Origin: UBA8514 sp034933685
GTDB taxonomy: Bacteria; Bacillota; Clostridia; Lachnospirales; Anaerotignaceae
Assembly (NCBI GenBank): GCA_034933685.1
Contig: JAYFNB010000043.1
Span: 59,659 to 123,658, forward strand
Length of the DNA stretch: 64,000 bases
Direction: 5' to 3'
Part shown: piece by piece, positions 33,645 to 42,905 of the stretch
Position numbering within the stretch: the first letter of the stretch is position 1
Layout: each line of letters begins with the position of its first letter
The notes under the pieces: model-generated
What the model was told of the DNA's origin: nothing
Database searches by the model: none
What the model saw: only the letters and a program-made list of their open reading frames with translations
Made by a program: the position numbers and the translations under genes

Positions 33645-35009
33645 CTATCTGTCCAAAATAATAAATGTAGGTGCTGTTTTGCTTATTGCAAGCATCTTGT
33701 TCATAGCTTCGTCAGAACTTGTAACCTGAACAATATTCCATTTATCGCCTGTATAATTACAAATATATTTAATTTCATTCTTCAGCACTATATAACAGTA
33801 GTTGGCTGTTCCAGAAATATATTTAATATCAGCTGTTGATGAAATCATCCCTCTTGCTGTCATTTCCGATGTAAGTTCATATCTGTCCTTACTAAGGCTT
33901 CCTAGAAAATCATTTATTGTATAAGCAGGTAACATAGTTATATTATAATCAGGTAAAGTTTTGTTCACAGTAATAATCACCCTTGGGTCACTTTCCAACC
34001 CTGCCAAAACAACTTCCCAAATACTTCCACTGCGTTTTAAAATATACTGTTTTATGTCTGCCGCATTGCTTTGCCCAGATAAAACAACCATTGCGTACTT
34101 ATTGTCTGCAAGAATACTTCGCACATAGTAATTTTCGTATTTGCTCTCATACATATTTATAAAATTAAGTATCCTGCTGTATTCCTCTGAACCTGAATCA
34201 AGCCTACCCGCAGCTCCATGGTTTTGGTAATAACTATTAAGTAATGCGGCATACTGCGATGCCGATAACGCTCCTCCTGCACTTTTGCTTGTTGTAAGAA
34301 GATAAGCATTGCTTGATGGGTGTTTGATTGAGGCAAAAACAGTAAGCCCTGTCTCCCATGATTTTAGCGAAAAATCATCATAATGACTGAAATCATCACA
34401 ATTTAAAAGCAGAACCTCTGCCGAAGTTGCAACATATTTCGACTCTAAATATCCATTGGCAACAAGATATCTTACATCTATCAATTCCTCTGATGATTTA
34501 TTGTATAAGTATCCATTCTTTGTTATAACACGAGTTTTGCTGAAATTTTCCGTATAGTAATTCTGACCAGCTTCCGCAATAGCATCAAGCGCTTCCCATT
34601 CATCTTTTAGCGCAGAATCTGTAAGGTATTGACTTCTGCTTACTGCAGTCGTTGCCTTACTGCCTTTATTGGAATTTACATCTGCTGGCGTGGTCGCTTC
34701 TGCTTTGGTTGGTTCGCCAATATATGTAGCCGTTCTTGATGGTTTGTTTTCATTTGGTTTATCCTCTGTTGTTTCTGTTCCTTTTGCTGGTTGTCCCTGC
34801 TCAACTGAAATTTCCTCACTCACAGGCGTATCTGCTTTTTCTTCTATACTACTTTTGGAATCTTCCTCGCTGACATTTTGTCCGTTTGAAGAATTTTCGG
34901 CTGGCGGCCCTGATTTCGGTTTTGCCGCGAAGTTACACGCACTAATAACAACCGTAATAACCGTTGTAACAGCTATTACTTTTTTATATTTCAGGTTTAG
35001 TTTTTTCAA
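33645..35009 (-). CDS. Secreted lipoprotein of unknown function
   Basis: The 454-residue product has a basic N terminus, one hydrophobic segment and a lipobox-like VISAC (Cys about 26). A low-complexity linker rich in Pro, Ser, Glu and Thr follows (about 30-130), then a globular domain with no motif I recognise. The start codon is TTG, directly after the stop of the upstream gene and 8 nt from AAGGGA, so translation is coupled. The pair 35010-35417/33645-35009 probably works together at the membrane surface. Confidence 0.65.
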   Translation of the reverse strand: MKKLNLKYKKVIAVTTVITVVISACNFAAKPKSGPPAENSSNGQNVSEEDSKSSIEEKADTPVSEEISVEQGQPAKGTETTEDKPNENKPSRTATYIGEPTKAEATTPADVNSNKGSKATTAVSRSQYLTDSALKDEWEALDAIAEAGQNYYTENFSKTRVITKNGYLYNKSSEELIDVRYLVANGYLESKYVATSAEVLLLNCDDFSHYDDFSLKSWETGLTVFASIKHPSSNAYLLTTSKSAGGALSASQYAALLNSYYQNHGAAGRLDSGSEEYSRILNFINMYESKYENYYVRSILADNKYAMVVLSGQSNAADIKQYILKRSGSIWEVVLAGLESDPRVIITVNKTLPDYNITMLPAYTINDFLGSLSKDRYELTSEMTARGMISSTADIKYISGTANYCYIVLKNEIKYICNYTGDKWNIVQVTSSDEAMNKMLAISKTAPTFIILDR

Positions 35010-35417
35010 TTAATATTCATCCCTTTTATCTGAAATAGCCTCGTAAACAGACTGCAACTCCTGTTTGTGCAAATTAATAATTTTGTCTATTTTTTCTTCC
35101 ATTTCTTCAATATTATTAACAAAATCAAAGGTTATGCACCACATTGGATTATAACAATCAACATCTTCTTCTATAGACGTAACTAAGGGTAAAATTGTTT
35201 CACTGTCATAATAATCGTAAATAGCTTCAAATTCCCAGTCTTCAACCTCACGGTCTGTGGTTATTTTCATGCACACCTTAATTCTTCCATCTTCTTCAAC
35301 GGCATAGGCATTGTAAATAAGGTTTTCGTTTTCGGTTATTTTATAGCAACCCAGCTCTTTTTCCAAAAAGCCCGTTTTGCTGTCTTTAAGCATTATCACA
35401 ATTACTGTTTCTTCCAT
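35010..35417 (-). CDS. Small acidic protein, unknown, partner of the lipoprotein gene
   Basis: The 135-residue protein is very acidic and has no signal peptide or membrane helix. It contains DREVEDWEFEAIYDYYDSET and a C-terminal amphipathic helix (MEEKIDKIINLHKQELQSV). I do not recognise a family. AAGGAG precedes the ATG. Its stop codon abuts the TTG start of the secreted lipoprotein, indicating co-translation. Confidence 0.65.
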   Translation of the reverse strand: MEETVIVIMLKDSKTGFLEKELGCYKITENENLIYNAYAVEEDGRIKVCMKITTDREVEDWEFEAIYDYYDSETILPLVTSIEEDVDCYNPMWCITFDFVNNIEEMEEKIDKIINLHKQELQSVYEAISDKRDEY

Positions 35418-35567
35418 GAATATTCTCCTTATAGGTCGAATTATTTACACATTTAATCTACAATATTATACTCTTTTTCATCAATATTTGCAACAATGAT
35501 AAAATATCCATTATAGTCGTCATATTAAATGATATATATTTTTTTATTCCCATTTGTTATTATACAG

Positions 35568-35607
35568 AAAACAGCAGGCCCTAGTTGTTACTATGGTCTG
35601 CTGTTTT
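35568..35607. terminator. Terminator downstream of the Ca2+ ATPase gene
   Basis: AAAACAGCAGGCC and GGTCTGCTGTTTT form a 13-bp stem with one G-U pair around a 14-nt loop. It lies 5 bp beyond the ATPase stop and can end transcription on both strands. Confidence 0.75.
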
Positions 35608-35611
35608 ATTT

Positions 35612-38233
35612 TCAATCTTTATGTAAGGATAGCTTTTTTTCAGATTCCACAACAAATAAAGGAACTAACGCCAAAGCTATTACCACCATCCATTTTTCGC
35701 AGTCCAAAGCCATTACCTTAAATACTCCTGCAAAAGCTGGCACCATTATAACTGTGCACTGCATTAGCACACCAATGCAAAACGCTCCGTTAAGGTACCT
35801 ATTGCTAAAAAATCCTTTTTTAATAACCGACCTGTCACTTCGCATATTGTAGGCATGCACCAATTGAGAAATACTTAACACCGCAAATGCCATTGTGCGT
35901 CCATGTCCTGTGCCTACTCCACCATCGTAGTACAAATGCCCAATTCCAAAGGCAATAAGAGCAAGCATGCCAATCATTGCACCCTCAAGGCAAATTCTTA
36001 AACCCATTTCACTGTCAAAAATACTTTTCCCTCTGTTTGAAGGCATTTTTCCCATTGCTTCTTTTTGCGGTGTGTCAAGGCCAAGGGCTATTGCAGGCAA
36101 AGAATCTGTTATTAAATTTACCCAAAGCAACTGTATTGGTAAAAGAGGTGTTTCCCACCCCATAACCATTGCCACAAATATTGTAATTATTTCACCAATA
36201 TTACTGGAAAGCAAAAAATGAACAGTCTTTTTAATATTTGCGTAAATTCCTCTGCCCTCTTTAACTGCCTCAACAATTGTTGCAAAATTATCGTCAGCAA
36301 TAATCATATCCGAGGCATTCTTTGCAGCATCCGTTCCTGTTTTTCCCATCGCGCAGCCAATATCGGCAGTTTTAAGGGCAGGGGCATCGTTTACTCCATC
36401 TCCTGTCATTGCAACCACCATGCCTTTTGCTTGAAAAGCCTTAACTATTCGCATTTTGTGTTCCGGACTTACTCTTGCAAAAACTGTGTATTTTTCTATT
36501 GTATCAATCAGTTCTTTTTGTGGCATGGTTTCCAACTGCGCACCTGTTATGCTTGCGTCACCATCTGTAAAAATGCCAACCTGCTTTGCCACTGCCACTG
36601 CCGTTAAAACATTATCACCTGTAACCATAAGAGGTTTTATGCCAGCTTTCTTGCAGTCTGCTACCGCAGTTCTTGCCTCCGGACGTGGTGTATCCATTAT
36701 TCCAATAAATCCGCATAAAGTAACACCTTTTTCCAATTCAATTTCTCTAGGCTTGTGGTCAAAAGTCTTTTTGGCCACTGCAATTACTCGCAATGCTTTT
36801 TGTGCCATCTCATTACTTATTTCCTGCGCAAGACGCCTTTCTCCTGAGAGAAAATCGTATGTGTTTCCCTGTTTTTCACATTCTTTGCAAATAGCTGTAA
36901 CCATTTCAGGCGCACCCTTTGTAACCGCCAAATATCCATTATTTGTTTTATGTACAGTTGTCATAAGTTTTCTTTCCGAGGAAAAAGGAATTTCTGCCAC
37001 ACGAGGAAATTTTTTATCTAAATCGCCTTTAAAACTTCCCCATTCCTGCGCCGCCTCCGCAATTGCTTTTTCCGTTGCCTCACCTGTAAAAGCTCTGTCC
37101 TTATACTTTGAATCGTTGCACATGGTAGCAAGCTCCAAAATATTTTTGCTGTTAGCTATGTTTGCATTACTTGCACCCAGCATGTCTCTAATCTTTACAA
37201 CTTTCATTTTATTTTTTGTAAGAGTGCCTGTTTTATCAGAGCATATTACCTGTGCCGAACCTAGGGTTTCAACAGCTGTAAGATGGCGTATAATCGCATT
37301 TTTTTGTGAAAGCCGTCTAGTGCCCATTGCAAGCACAATGGTAACCACTGCCGTAAGTCCTTCAGGTATAGCTGCCACTGCAAGGCTTACAGAAGTCATA
37401 AACATATCGAAAACGTCCCTTTTGCGTAAAATTCCTAAAACAAAAATAACAATGCAAATACCAATTGCCCCTAGTGCAAGAACTTTACCCGTTTCATCAA
37501 GCTTTTTGCCAAGTGGTGTTTTCTGCTCGTCTTCACCTTGAATAAGTTCAGCAATTTTGCCAACCTGGGTATTCATTCCTGTTGCAGTAACAACCGCACG
37601 TCCTCTTCCGTAAGCCACAAAAGATGATGACAGCACCATGTTGCGTCTATCGCCTAACTCCGCCTTTTTTGAACAAATAAGCATGCAGTCCTTTTCGACT
37701 GAAGCAGATTCACCTGTTATTGCAGCTTCTTCCGTTTTTAGGCTGATGCTTTCCAACAATCTGCCATCTGCACAAATGCAATCTCCTGTTTCAAAAATCA
37801 GTATATCCCCAGAAACTATATTTTTTGCCTCAATTTCCTTAACTACACCTCCACGCATAACCCTTGCATGGGTTGGTGTAAGTTTTTTTAAATCATCAAT
37901 TGCTTTTTGTGCTTTTTCCTCTTGTGCAACGCCAATAACAGCGTTAATAACAATAATTGCAATTATAATAATTGAATCTGCAAAATCTCGTTCCCCTTGA
38001 AAAAGTGATACCAAAAATGATGCCGCTGCTGCACTTAGAAGCACAATAACCAAAAAATCATTCAGCTGTGCAAGCAGCCGTATAAATGTGCTTTTCTTTT
38101 TCCCGCTGTGAGCAATTGCGTTTTCACCATTTTCCCTAAGACGCCTATCAGCCTCCTTTTCATCTAAGCCATAGATTAAATCCGTTTTCAAACATTCTAT
38201 TACCTCTTTTAGGTCCATGCTATGCCAGTCCAT
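35612..38233 (-). CDS. P-type Ca2+-transporting ATPase (type IIA/SERCA-like)
   Basis: The 873-residue pump has an N-terminal cation-ATPase domain, actuator TGESASVEKD, phosphorylation site SDKTGTLTKN, nucleotide domain KGAPEMV, hinge TGDGVNDAPALK, and six C-terminal helices. Transmembrane motifs AAIPEGLTAV (M4) and NLITDSLPAIALG (M6, with the N..D calcium ligands) indicate a Ca2+ pump like Lactococcus CaAT1/LMCA1. The ATG at 38233 follows GAGG at 8 nt. The open frame extends three codons further to a GTG. It is transcribed alone. Confidence 0.92.
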   Translation of the reverse strand: MDWHSMDLKEVIECLKTDLIYGLDEKEADRRLRENGENAIAHSGKKKSTFIRLLAQLNDFLVIVLLSAAAASFLVSLFQGERDFADSIIIIAIIVINAVIGVAQEEKAQKAIDDLKKLTPTHARVMRGGVVKEIEAKNIVSGDILIFETGDCICADGRLLESISLKTEEAAITGESASVEKDCMLICSKKAELGDRRNMVLSSSFVAYGRGRAVVTATGMNTQVGKIAELIQGEDEQKTPLGKKLDETGKVLALGAIGICIVIFVLGILRKRDVFDMFMTSVSLAVAAIPEGLTAVVTIVLAMGTRRLSQKNAIIRHLTAVETLGSAQVICSDKTGTLTKNKMKVVKIRDMLGASNANIANSKNILELATMCNDSKYKDRAFTGEATEKAIAEAAQEWGSFKGDLDKKFPRVAEIPFSSERKLMTTVHKTNNGYLAVTKGAPEMVTAICKECEKQGNTYDFLSGERRLAQEISNEMAQKALRVIAVAKKTFDHKPREIELEKGVTLCGFIGIMDTPRPEARTAVADCKKAGIKPLMVTGDNVLTAVAVAKQVGIFTDGDASITGAQLETMPQKELIDTIEKYTVFARVSPEHKMRIVKAFQAKGMVVAMTGDGVNDAPALKTADIGCAMGKTGTDAAKNASDMIIADDNFATIVEAVKEGRGIYANIKKTVHFLLSSNIGEIITIFVAMVMGWETPLLPIQLLWVNLITDSLPAIALGLDTPQKEAMGKMPSNRGKSIFDSEMGLRICLEGAMIGMLALIAFGIGHLYYDGGVGTGHGRTMAFAVLSISQLVHAYNMRSDRSVIKKGFFSNRYLNGAFCIGVLMQCTVIMVPAFAGVFKVMALDCEKWMVVIALALVPLFVVESEKKLSLHKD

Positions 38234-38326
38234 AAATCTCACCTCGAATAAATTTATATTCTTGTAATGGCAAAGTTATTACTCTATTCATATTATATCT
38301 ATAACCATATTTAATAAGGAGCTATT

Positions 38327-38965
38327 ATGGCATATCAATTACTTATATTAGCACTTGCACTATCTGTGGATGCTTTTGGAGTTGGGATAACACTTGGCGT
38401 GCGTGGAATTCATATAAGCAACGGAGCAAAGGTTATAATTTCCTGCCAAGCCATTGCAATAACTTTTTTGGCATTGGCTCTGGGTGATATATTAGGAAGA
38501 TTGCTGCCCTATGGCTTATCAAAATATTTAGGAACACTGCTTCTTATATTTCTAGGCTTATGGATAATATTTCAGTCACAAAAAAAGCAGAAGCCGAGAA
38601 CTAAAAAGTTGTCTTCTTCTGCAAATTTATGTATTTTCATTAAAAACCTTGGCATTACCATACAAATAATACGCACACCACAAAGCTGTGACCTTGATAA
38701 TTCAGAAACTATAGATACCTTAGAGGCATTGTACTTGGGTTTTGCACTAAGCATTGATGCTTTTGGCGCTGTAACTGGCGCAGGTATTATTGGCGGCTTC
38801 ACAAAGTTGCTTCCCTTTACAGTTGCAATTTTACAAATATTGCTGCTTGCCCTTGGAACACGCACAGGCAGGCGTATTAAAAGCCTTTGCAACATAAATG
38901 AAAGCCTTTGGACAGCGGCTTCTGGCATACTTCTTATTGCCATAGGCCTTATGTACCTTCTTTAG
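38327..38965 (+). CDS. ytaF: YtaF/MntP-type sporulation membrane protein
   Basis: The 212-residue protein has six membrane helices as two MntP-like repeats, each with the acidic motif ALSVDAFGVG / ALSIDAFGAV in the first helix. A hydrophilic middle loop (about residues 83-133) is typical of the clostridial sporulation protein YtaF rather than of the manganese exporter MntP. AAGGAG precedes the ATG. It diverges from the Ca2+ ATPase and overlaps the stop of the convergent patatin gene by 4 bp. Metal export remains a possible activity. Confidence 0.8.
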   Translation: MAYQLLILALALSVDAFGVGITLGVRGIHISNGAKVIISCQAIAITFLALALGDILGRLLPYGLSKYLGTLLLIFLGLWIIFQSQKKQKPRTKKLSSSANLCIFIKNLGITIQIIRTPQSCDLDNSETIDTLEALYLGFALSIDAFGAVTGAGIIGGFTKLLPFTVAILQILLLALGTRTGRRIKSLCNINESLWTAASGILLIAIGLMYLL

Positions 38966-39816
38966 CTTTCTTCTTTTAAAAAATTCATTAAAGCCTTATA
39001 GTGCTTTCTTCCATCGCTATAGCCTTGGTTGTAAAGCGCTGTAAGCTTTTCTTTATTTTTTTCCAGCCTGCCTATGCCAACTGGTTTTTCAGGCTGAATA
39101 ACGTATGCACGTCCTGCTTTTCGCTCCTGTTCAACCAGTTCTATTGCATGATTATAACGTATGTGTCTAATTTCAATACTCCTAACAAGCATAGGATATT
39201 TTTTATATTTTGCCTTAATCAGTCTCATTATGCCACTAGGCGGTTTGCGGTAGGTTCTATCACGGGTTAGTATAACTACGTTTTTAACATTACCATCTTC
39301 AATGGATTTTTTAATTGGTATAGAATCTGTAACACCGCCGTCAAGATATTGTTTGCCGTTAACTTCAACCATTCTTGAAATTACCGGCAGGGAGCTTGAA
39401 GCCCTTATTGCAGAAATATCCTTGTGCATGTCCTTAATCTGCAGATACTCTGCCTTTCCTGTTTTACAGTTGGTAACTACTGCAAAAAACTTACCTCCAT
39501 ACTTTCCATATTCATCATAATCGTATGGGTTAAGTTCATTAGGAATAAGGTTATACACCATATTTACTCCAAAAAAATCTCCTGTTGTAATAAAGCTGTA
39601 AAGTCCTGCATATCTTTTGTCATTTAAATAGTCCACAGTCACATGAAATGCTCGTTTCCTTTGCTTTGCAAGAAAACTACTTCCGTGGCAGGCCCCTGCC
39701 GAAACTGCATAGCAAACCGGAAACTCAATTTTTTTATCCAGAAAATAATCCAAAACACCAGCAGTGTAAACACCACGCATTCCACCGCCTTCTAAAATTA
39801 AAGCTGCATCTGTCAT
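38962..39816 (-). CDS. Patatin-like phospholipase (RssA/YlbK-like)
   Basis: The 284-residue alpha/beta hydrolase has the oxyanion loop EGGGMRGVY at the N terminus, nucleophile elbow YAVSAGA (Ser about 41) and catalytic Asp in LDGGVTDSIP. The elbow reads A-V-S-A-G, with Ala in place of the usual first Gly (GxSxG). This change is tolerated in some bacterial patatins. The ATG at 39816 follows GGAG. The longer frame to 39840 would overlap comF. Lipid acyl hydrolysis is expected, and the substrate is unknown. Confidence 0.82.
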   Translation of the reverse strand: MTDAALILEGGGMRGVYTAGVLDYFLDKKIEFPVCYAVSAGACHGSSFLAKQRKRAFHVTVDYLNDKRYAGLYSFITTGDFFGVNMVYNLIPNELNPYDYDEYGKYGGKFFAVVTNCKTGKAEYLQIKDMHKDISAIRASSSLPVISRMVEVNGKQYLDGGVTDSIPIKKSIEDGNVKNVVILTRDRTYRKPPSGIMRLIKAKYKKYPMLVRSIEIRHIRYNHAIELVEQERKAGRAYVIQPEKPVGIGRLEKNKEKLTALYNQGYSDGRKHYKALMNFLKEES

Positions 39817-39836
39817 TTTTATTACTCCCAACAAAT

Positions 39837-40526
39837 TCATTTAAGCAGTGCAGCGGAAAGTGTTAAAAAATCCACCTGTGCCGCACCACTTCCTCTTAAA
39901 ATACCAGCACATTCATTTATCGTTGCACCTGTTGTAAATATATCGTCAATTAAAACTATTTTCTTGCCATTAAAATCAATTTCACTGTTTGTCTCAAAAG
40001 CATTTTTAATATTTTTCAATCTTTGGTCTGGATGAAGTCCGCTTTGAGGTGCTGTGTAGCGTACACGCTTAATTCCATTATAACAACACATTTTCCCCGA
40101 AAGTTCTGCTAGTCTTTTGGCAAGTACCTCCGATTGATTAAATCCTCTTTCTTTAAATCTTTTTTTATGAACAGGAACCGGTACAAGCATATCGGCCTCT
40201 TCCAAAATATATGGAAAATTATTTTTTGCAACCTCATACATAATTTTACCTAAAGCTATGCCATCATTTTTAAATCCTTTAAACTTAAAATGGTCTATTG
40301 AATTCTTAACATCTTTGTATTCAAATATGGCGTACCCACGGGTTAGGTTTGTAGTATTCTTTACACCTGTGTCGCCCATATATTTTACTGTAATACCTTT
40401 GTTGTTTGCATATTTTTCTCGGCACACACAACACAAATGCCCATCAATGCCCATCTCAATCAATTCTGCGCAAACCGCACATCTGGGCGGATACACCAAA
40501 TTCAATATACTATACAAAAAATTCAA
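39837..40526 (-). CDS. comF: ComF family phosphoribosyltransferase-like protein
   Basis: The 229-residue protein has an N-terminal zinc finger (YPPRCAVC and CCVC) and a PRTase fold with the PRPP loop VLIDDIFTTGATINEC and PVPVHKKRFKERGFNQSE. ComF is needed for single-stranded DNA uptake in natural transformation, but it is also present in many non-competent species. The start codon is TTG at 40526, preceded by GAGGTG at good spacing. It follows recD2 by 12 bp, a recurrent pairing in Clostridia. Confidence 0.88.
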   Translation of the reverse strand: MNFLYSILNLVYPPRCAVCAELIEMGIDGHLCCVCREKYANNKGITVKYMGDTGVKNTTNLTRGYAIFEYKDVKNSIDHFKFKGFKNDGIALGKIMYEVAKNNFPYILEEADMLVPVPVHKKRFKERGFNQSEVLAKRLAELSGKMCCYNGIKRVRYTAPQSGLHPDQRLKNIKNAFETNSEIDFNGKKIVLIDDIFTTGATINECAGILRGSGAAQVDFLTLSAALLK

Positions 40527-40538
40527 TTTAACACCTCT

Positions 40539-42779
40539 TTACACCTGATGCATAAAGTCATAAAGGCTGCAAATTCGCACATCTAAGCTGGAATATCTGT
40601 TAATTTCACGGTTATTGTGCACCATATTATTCATAGTTTCTGGTATACCAACCATAACCACCAGGTTTTTTGCACGTGTTACCGCAGTATATAGCAAGTT
40701 ACGTGATAAAAGCATCGGTGGTCCGCTGTGTATAGGCACAATCACCACTGGATACTCACTTCCTTGGGACTTGTGTATTGTAACCGCATAGGAAAGTTCC
40801 AATTCATCAAGCTGAGTATAATCATAATTTACCCACCGGTTGTCATCAAATAAAACCGTCATTTCTTCCTTTGCGTCATCAATATCCGCAATAATTCCAC
40901 AGTCTCCGTTAAACACACCTAAATCTTCTTCAATAATTTTACCTCGTTCGTCGGCTATTTTCCACACCAGATTATAATTATTTTTTATTTGCATAACCTT
41001 GTCGCCCTGTCTGAAAACAATGGTTCGAAACGCCTTTTCCTTTTTATTTCTATTTGGTGGATTAAGTGACTGTTGAAGCTCTTTGTTAAGCTCATACACT
41101 CCTAATGCACCTTTACGCATAGGTGTAAGCACCTGAATATCGCTAGGCTCGCATCCATTAAAGGACGGCAAACGCTTCATAATAAGGTCCTTTATAGTAT
41201 TAACCACTTCTCCTGTTGACGACCGTCTGACAAAAAAGAAATCCTTACTTTTGTCATTAATTATAGGCTCAAGACCTTGATTAATTCTATGGGCGTTGGT
41301 AATAATTGCACTTTCCTGTGCCTGTCTGAAAATTTCATTAAGACGTACAACCTTAACAACATTGCTTTTAATAATATCTTTTAAAACATTGCCAGCCCCA
41401 ACCGATGGCAACTGGTCAACATCGCCAACTAAAATCAGCTTTGTGCCAGGTGCAACTGCCTTTAAAAAGCTGTTCATCAGCAAAATATCCACCATAGAGC
41501 TTTCGTCAATAATTATTACATCCGCCTCAATTGGCTCGTCCTCATCTTTTGCAAAGGTTTGGTTGCGGCTGTCCTCGCTTAAAAAATTTATGCCTAAAAT
41601 TCTGTGTATGGTTTGCGCTGTAACTCCTGTTGCCTCTGTCATTCGCTTTGCGGCACGACCTGTTGGTGCGCCTAAAACAACGGTTTTATCCTCCCTTTCA
41701 AGTATACGTAAAATTGTGTTTATTGTTGTAGTTTTACCTGTTCCAGGGCCACCTGTAATTATTAACACACCGCTTGTCATAGCTTCACGTACAGCAAGCC
41801 TTTGGTTTTCGGCAAGAGTAACACCTGCTTTTTCTTGTGCCTTATCAATTACTACATCCCAGTCGGTATTCTTTTTATCATCATAATCTATTAAAAGTTC
41901 TAATATTTTTTTAGATACTGCAATTTCCGCATAATAATACATGTTCAAATAAACAACTGAAGAATCATTTATTTTTTCCTGCCAAATTTGGTGTTCCATT
42001 TGCAACTCAATCAGTGCATTTTCAATTAAGGATATATCAACAAACAATAGTTCCTCAGCCTGTTGTAAAAGCAAGTTTATTGGCAAATATACATGCCCGT
42101 CTACCCCTGCTTGGTTAAGCAAATATTTTATTCCTGCTTTTATTCTTGGTGGTGAATTTGCTTCAATCCCCGCTGACGCCGCCAATTTGTCTGCCATTTT
42201 AAAACCAATGCCAAAAATGTCGTCCGCCAGTCTATAGGGATTTGTGCTAACAATATCAAAAGTTCTACCCTTATATTTTTTATATATTTTCATAGCATAT
42301 ATAGGCGATACACCAAAATCCTGCAAAAACATCATTGCCCTGCGCAGCTCGTGCTGTTCCCTAAAAACCTCACTTACACGCATTGCCTTTTCATAGTTAA
42401 TTCCTTTTATTTCAACCAATCGGTCTGGCTTTTCCTCAATAACATAAAATGTTGCCTCTCCGAACTTAGCAACAATTTTTTTTGCAGTTTTTGCACCAAT
42501 CCCTTTTATAACCCCTGATGCCAAATATTTTTCTATTCCCTCTACTGTTGTAGGTATTTTTTTTTCATAAAAATCGACTGCAAGCTGGCGCCCATATGTA
42601 GGATGTACCGTCCAACTTCCTATAATTTTAAGGCTTTCTCCGCTGTGAAGATTGGGTACAACGCCAACGCATATGGTTTCATTTTCATTATCGCTAATAG
42701 AAAATACTGCATATCCGTTTTCTGCGTTCTGAAAAATTATATCTTCTACTGTGCCGTCAAGCACAACGCTTTCTGCCAT
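40539..42779 (-). CDS. recD2: ATP-dependent RecD2-type DNA helicase
   Basis: The 746-residue SF1B 5'-3' helicase acts without RecBC. Domains: N-terminal OB-like region (1-90), helix-hairpin-helix region (GVIKGIGAKTAKKIV, and IFGIGFKMADKLA), helicase core with Walker A ITGGPGTGKTTT, Walker B IDESSMVD, and motif VGDVDQLPSVGAG, and C-terminal UvrD_C_2 with YAVTIHKSQGSEYP and YTAVTRAK. The long N-terminal extension distinguishes RecD2 from the RecBCD subunit. AAGGTG precedes the ATG. Confidence 0.93.
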   Translation of the reverse strand: MAESVVLDGTVEDIIFQNAENGYAVFSISDNENETICVGVVPNLHSGESLKIIGSWTVHPTYGRQLAVDFYEKKIPTTVEGIEKYLASGVIKGIGAKTAKKIVAKFGEATFYVIEEKPDRLVEIKGINYEKAMRVSEVFREQHELRRAMMFLQDFGVSPIYAMKIYKKYKGRTFDIVSTNPYRLADDIFGIGFKMADKLAASAGIEANSPPRIKAGIKYLLNQAGVDGHVYLPINLLLQQAEELLFVDISLIENALIELQMEHQIWQEKINDSSVVYLNMYYYAEIAVSKKILELLIDYDDKKNTDWDVVIDKAQEKAGVTLAENQRLAVREAMTSGVLIITGGPGTGKTTTINTILRILEREDKTVVLGAPTGRAAKRMTEATGVTAQTIHRILGINFLSEDSRNQTFAKDEDEPIEADVIIIDESSMVDILLMNSFLKAVAPGTKLILVGDVDQLPSVGAGNVLKDIIKSNVVKVVRLNEIFRQAQESAIITNAHRINQGLEPIINDKSKDFFFVRRSSTGEVVNTIKDLIMKRLPSFNGCEPSDIQVLTPMRKGALGVYELNKELQQSLNPPNRNKKEKAFRTIVFRQGDKVMQIKNNYNLVWKIADERGKIIEEDLGVFNGDCGIIADIDDAKEEMTVLFDDNRWVNYDYTQLDELELSYAVTIHKSQGSEYPVVIVPIHSGPPMLLSRNLLYTAVTRAKNLVVMVGIPETMNNMVHNNREINRYSSLDVRICSLYDFMHQV

Positions 42780-42856
42780 AAAATCACCTTCTTTAAAAAT
42801 CCATATTAATACGCTATTTTTAATTTTACCACATTACAGTTCTGTAAACAATTAGC

Positions 42857-42900
42857 AAAAAAAGTTCAAGCCTGTTTTTTAATTAGGCTTGAACTTTTTA
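42857..42900. terminator. Bidirectional terminator
   Basis: AAAAAAGTTCAAGCCT and AGGCTTGAACTTTTT pair around a T-rich loop. The hairpin lies just past the stop of the phosphofructokinase gene, which runs on the minus strand. Confidence 0.85.
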
Positions 42901-42905
42901 ATCAC

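Noticed and set aside
36456..37541. 361-residue open frame on the plus strand
   Set aside because: It is antisense to the Ca2+ ATPase motor domain, has no ribosome site, and its Ser/Pro/Ala composition is that of a complementary-strand shadow.
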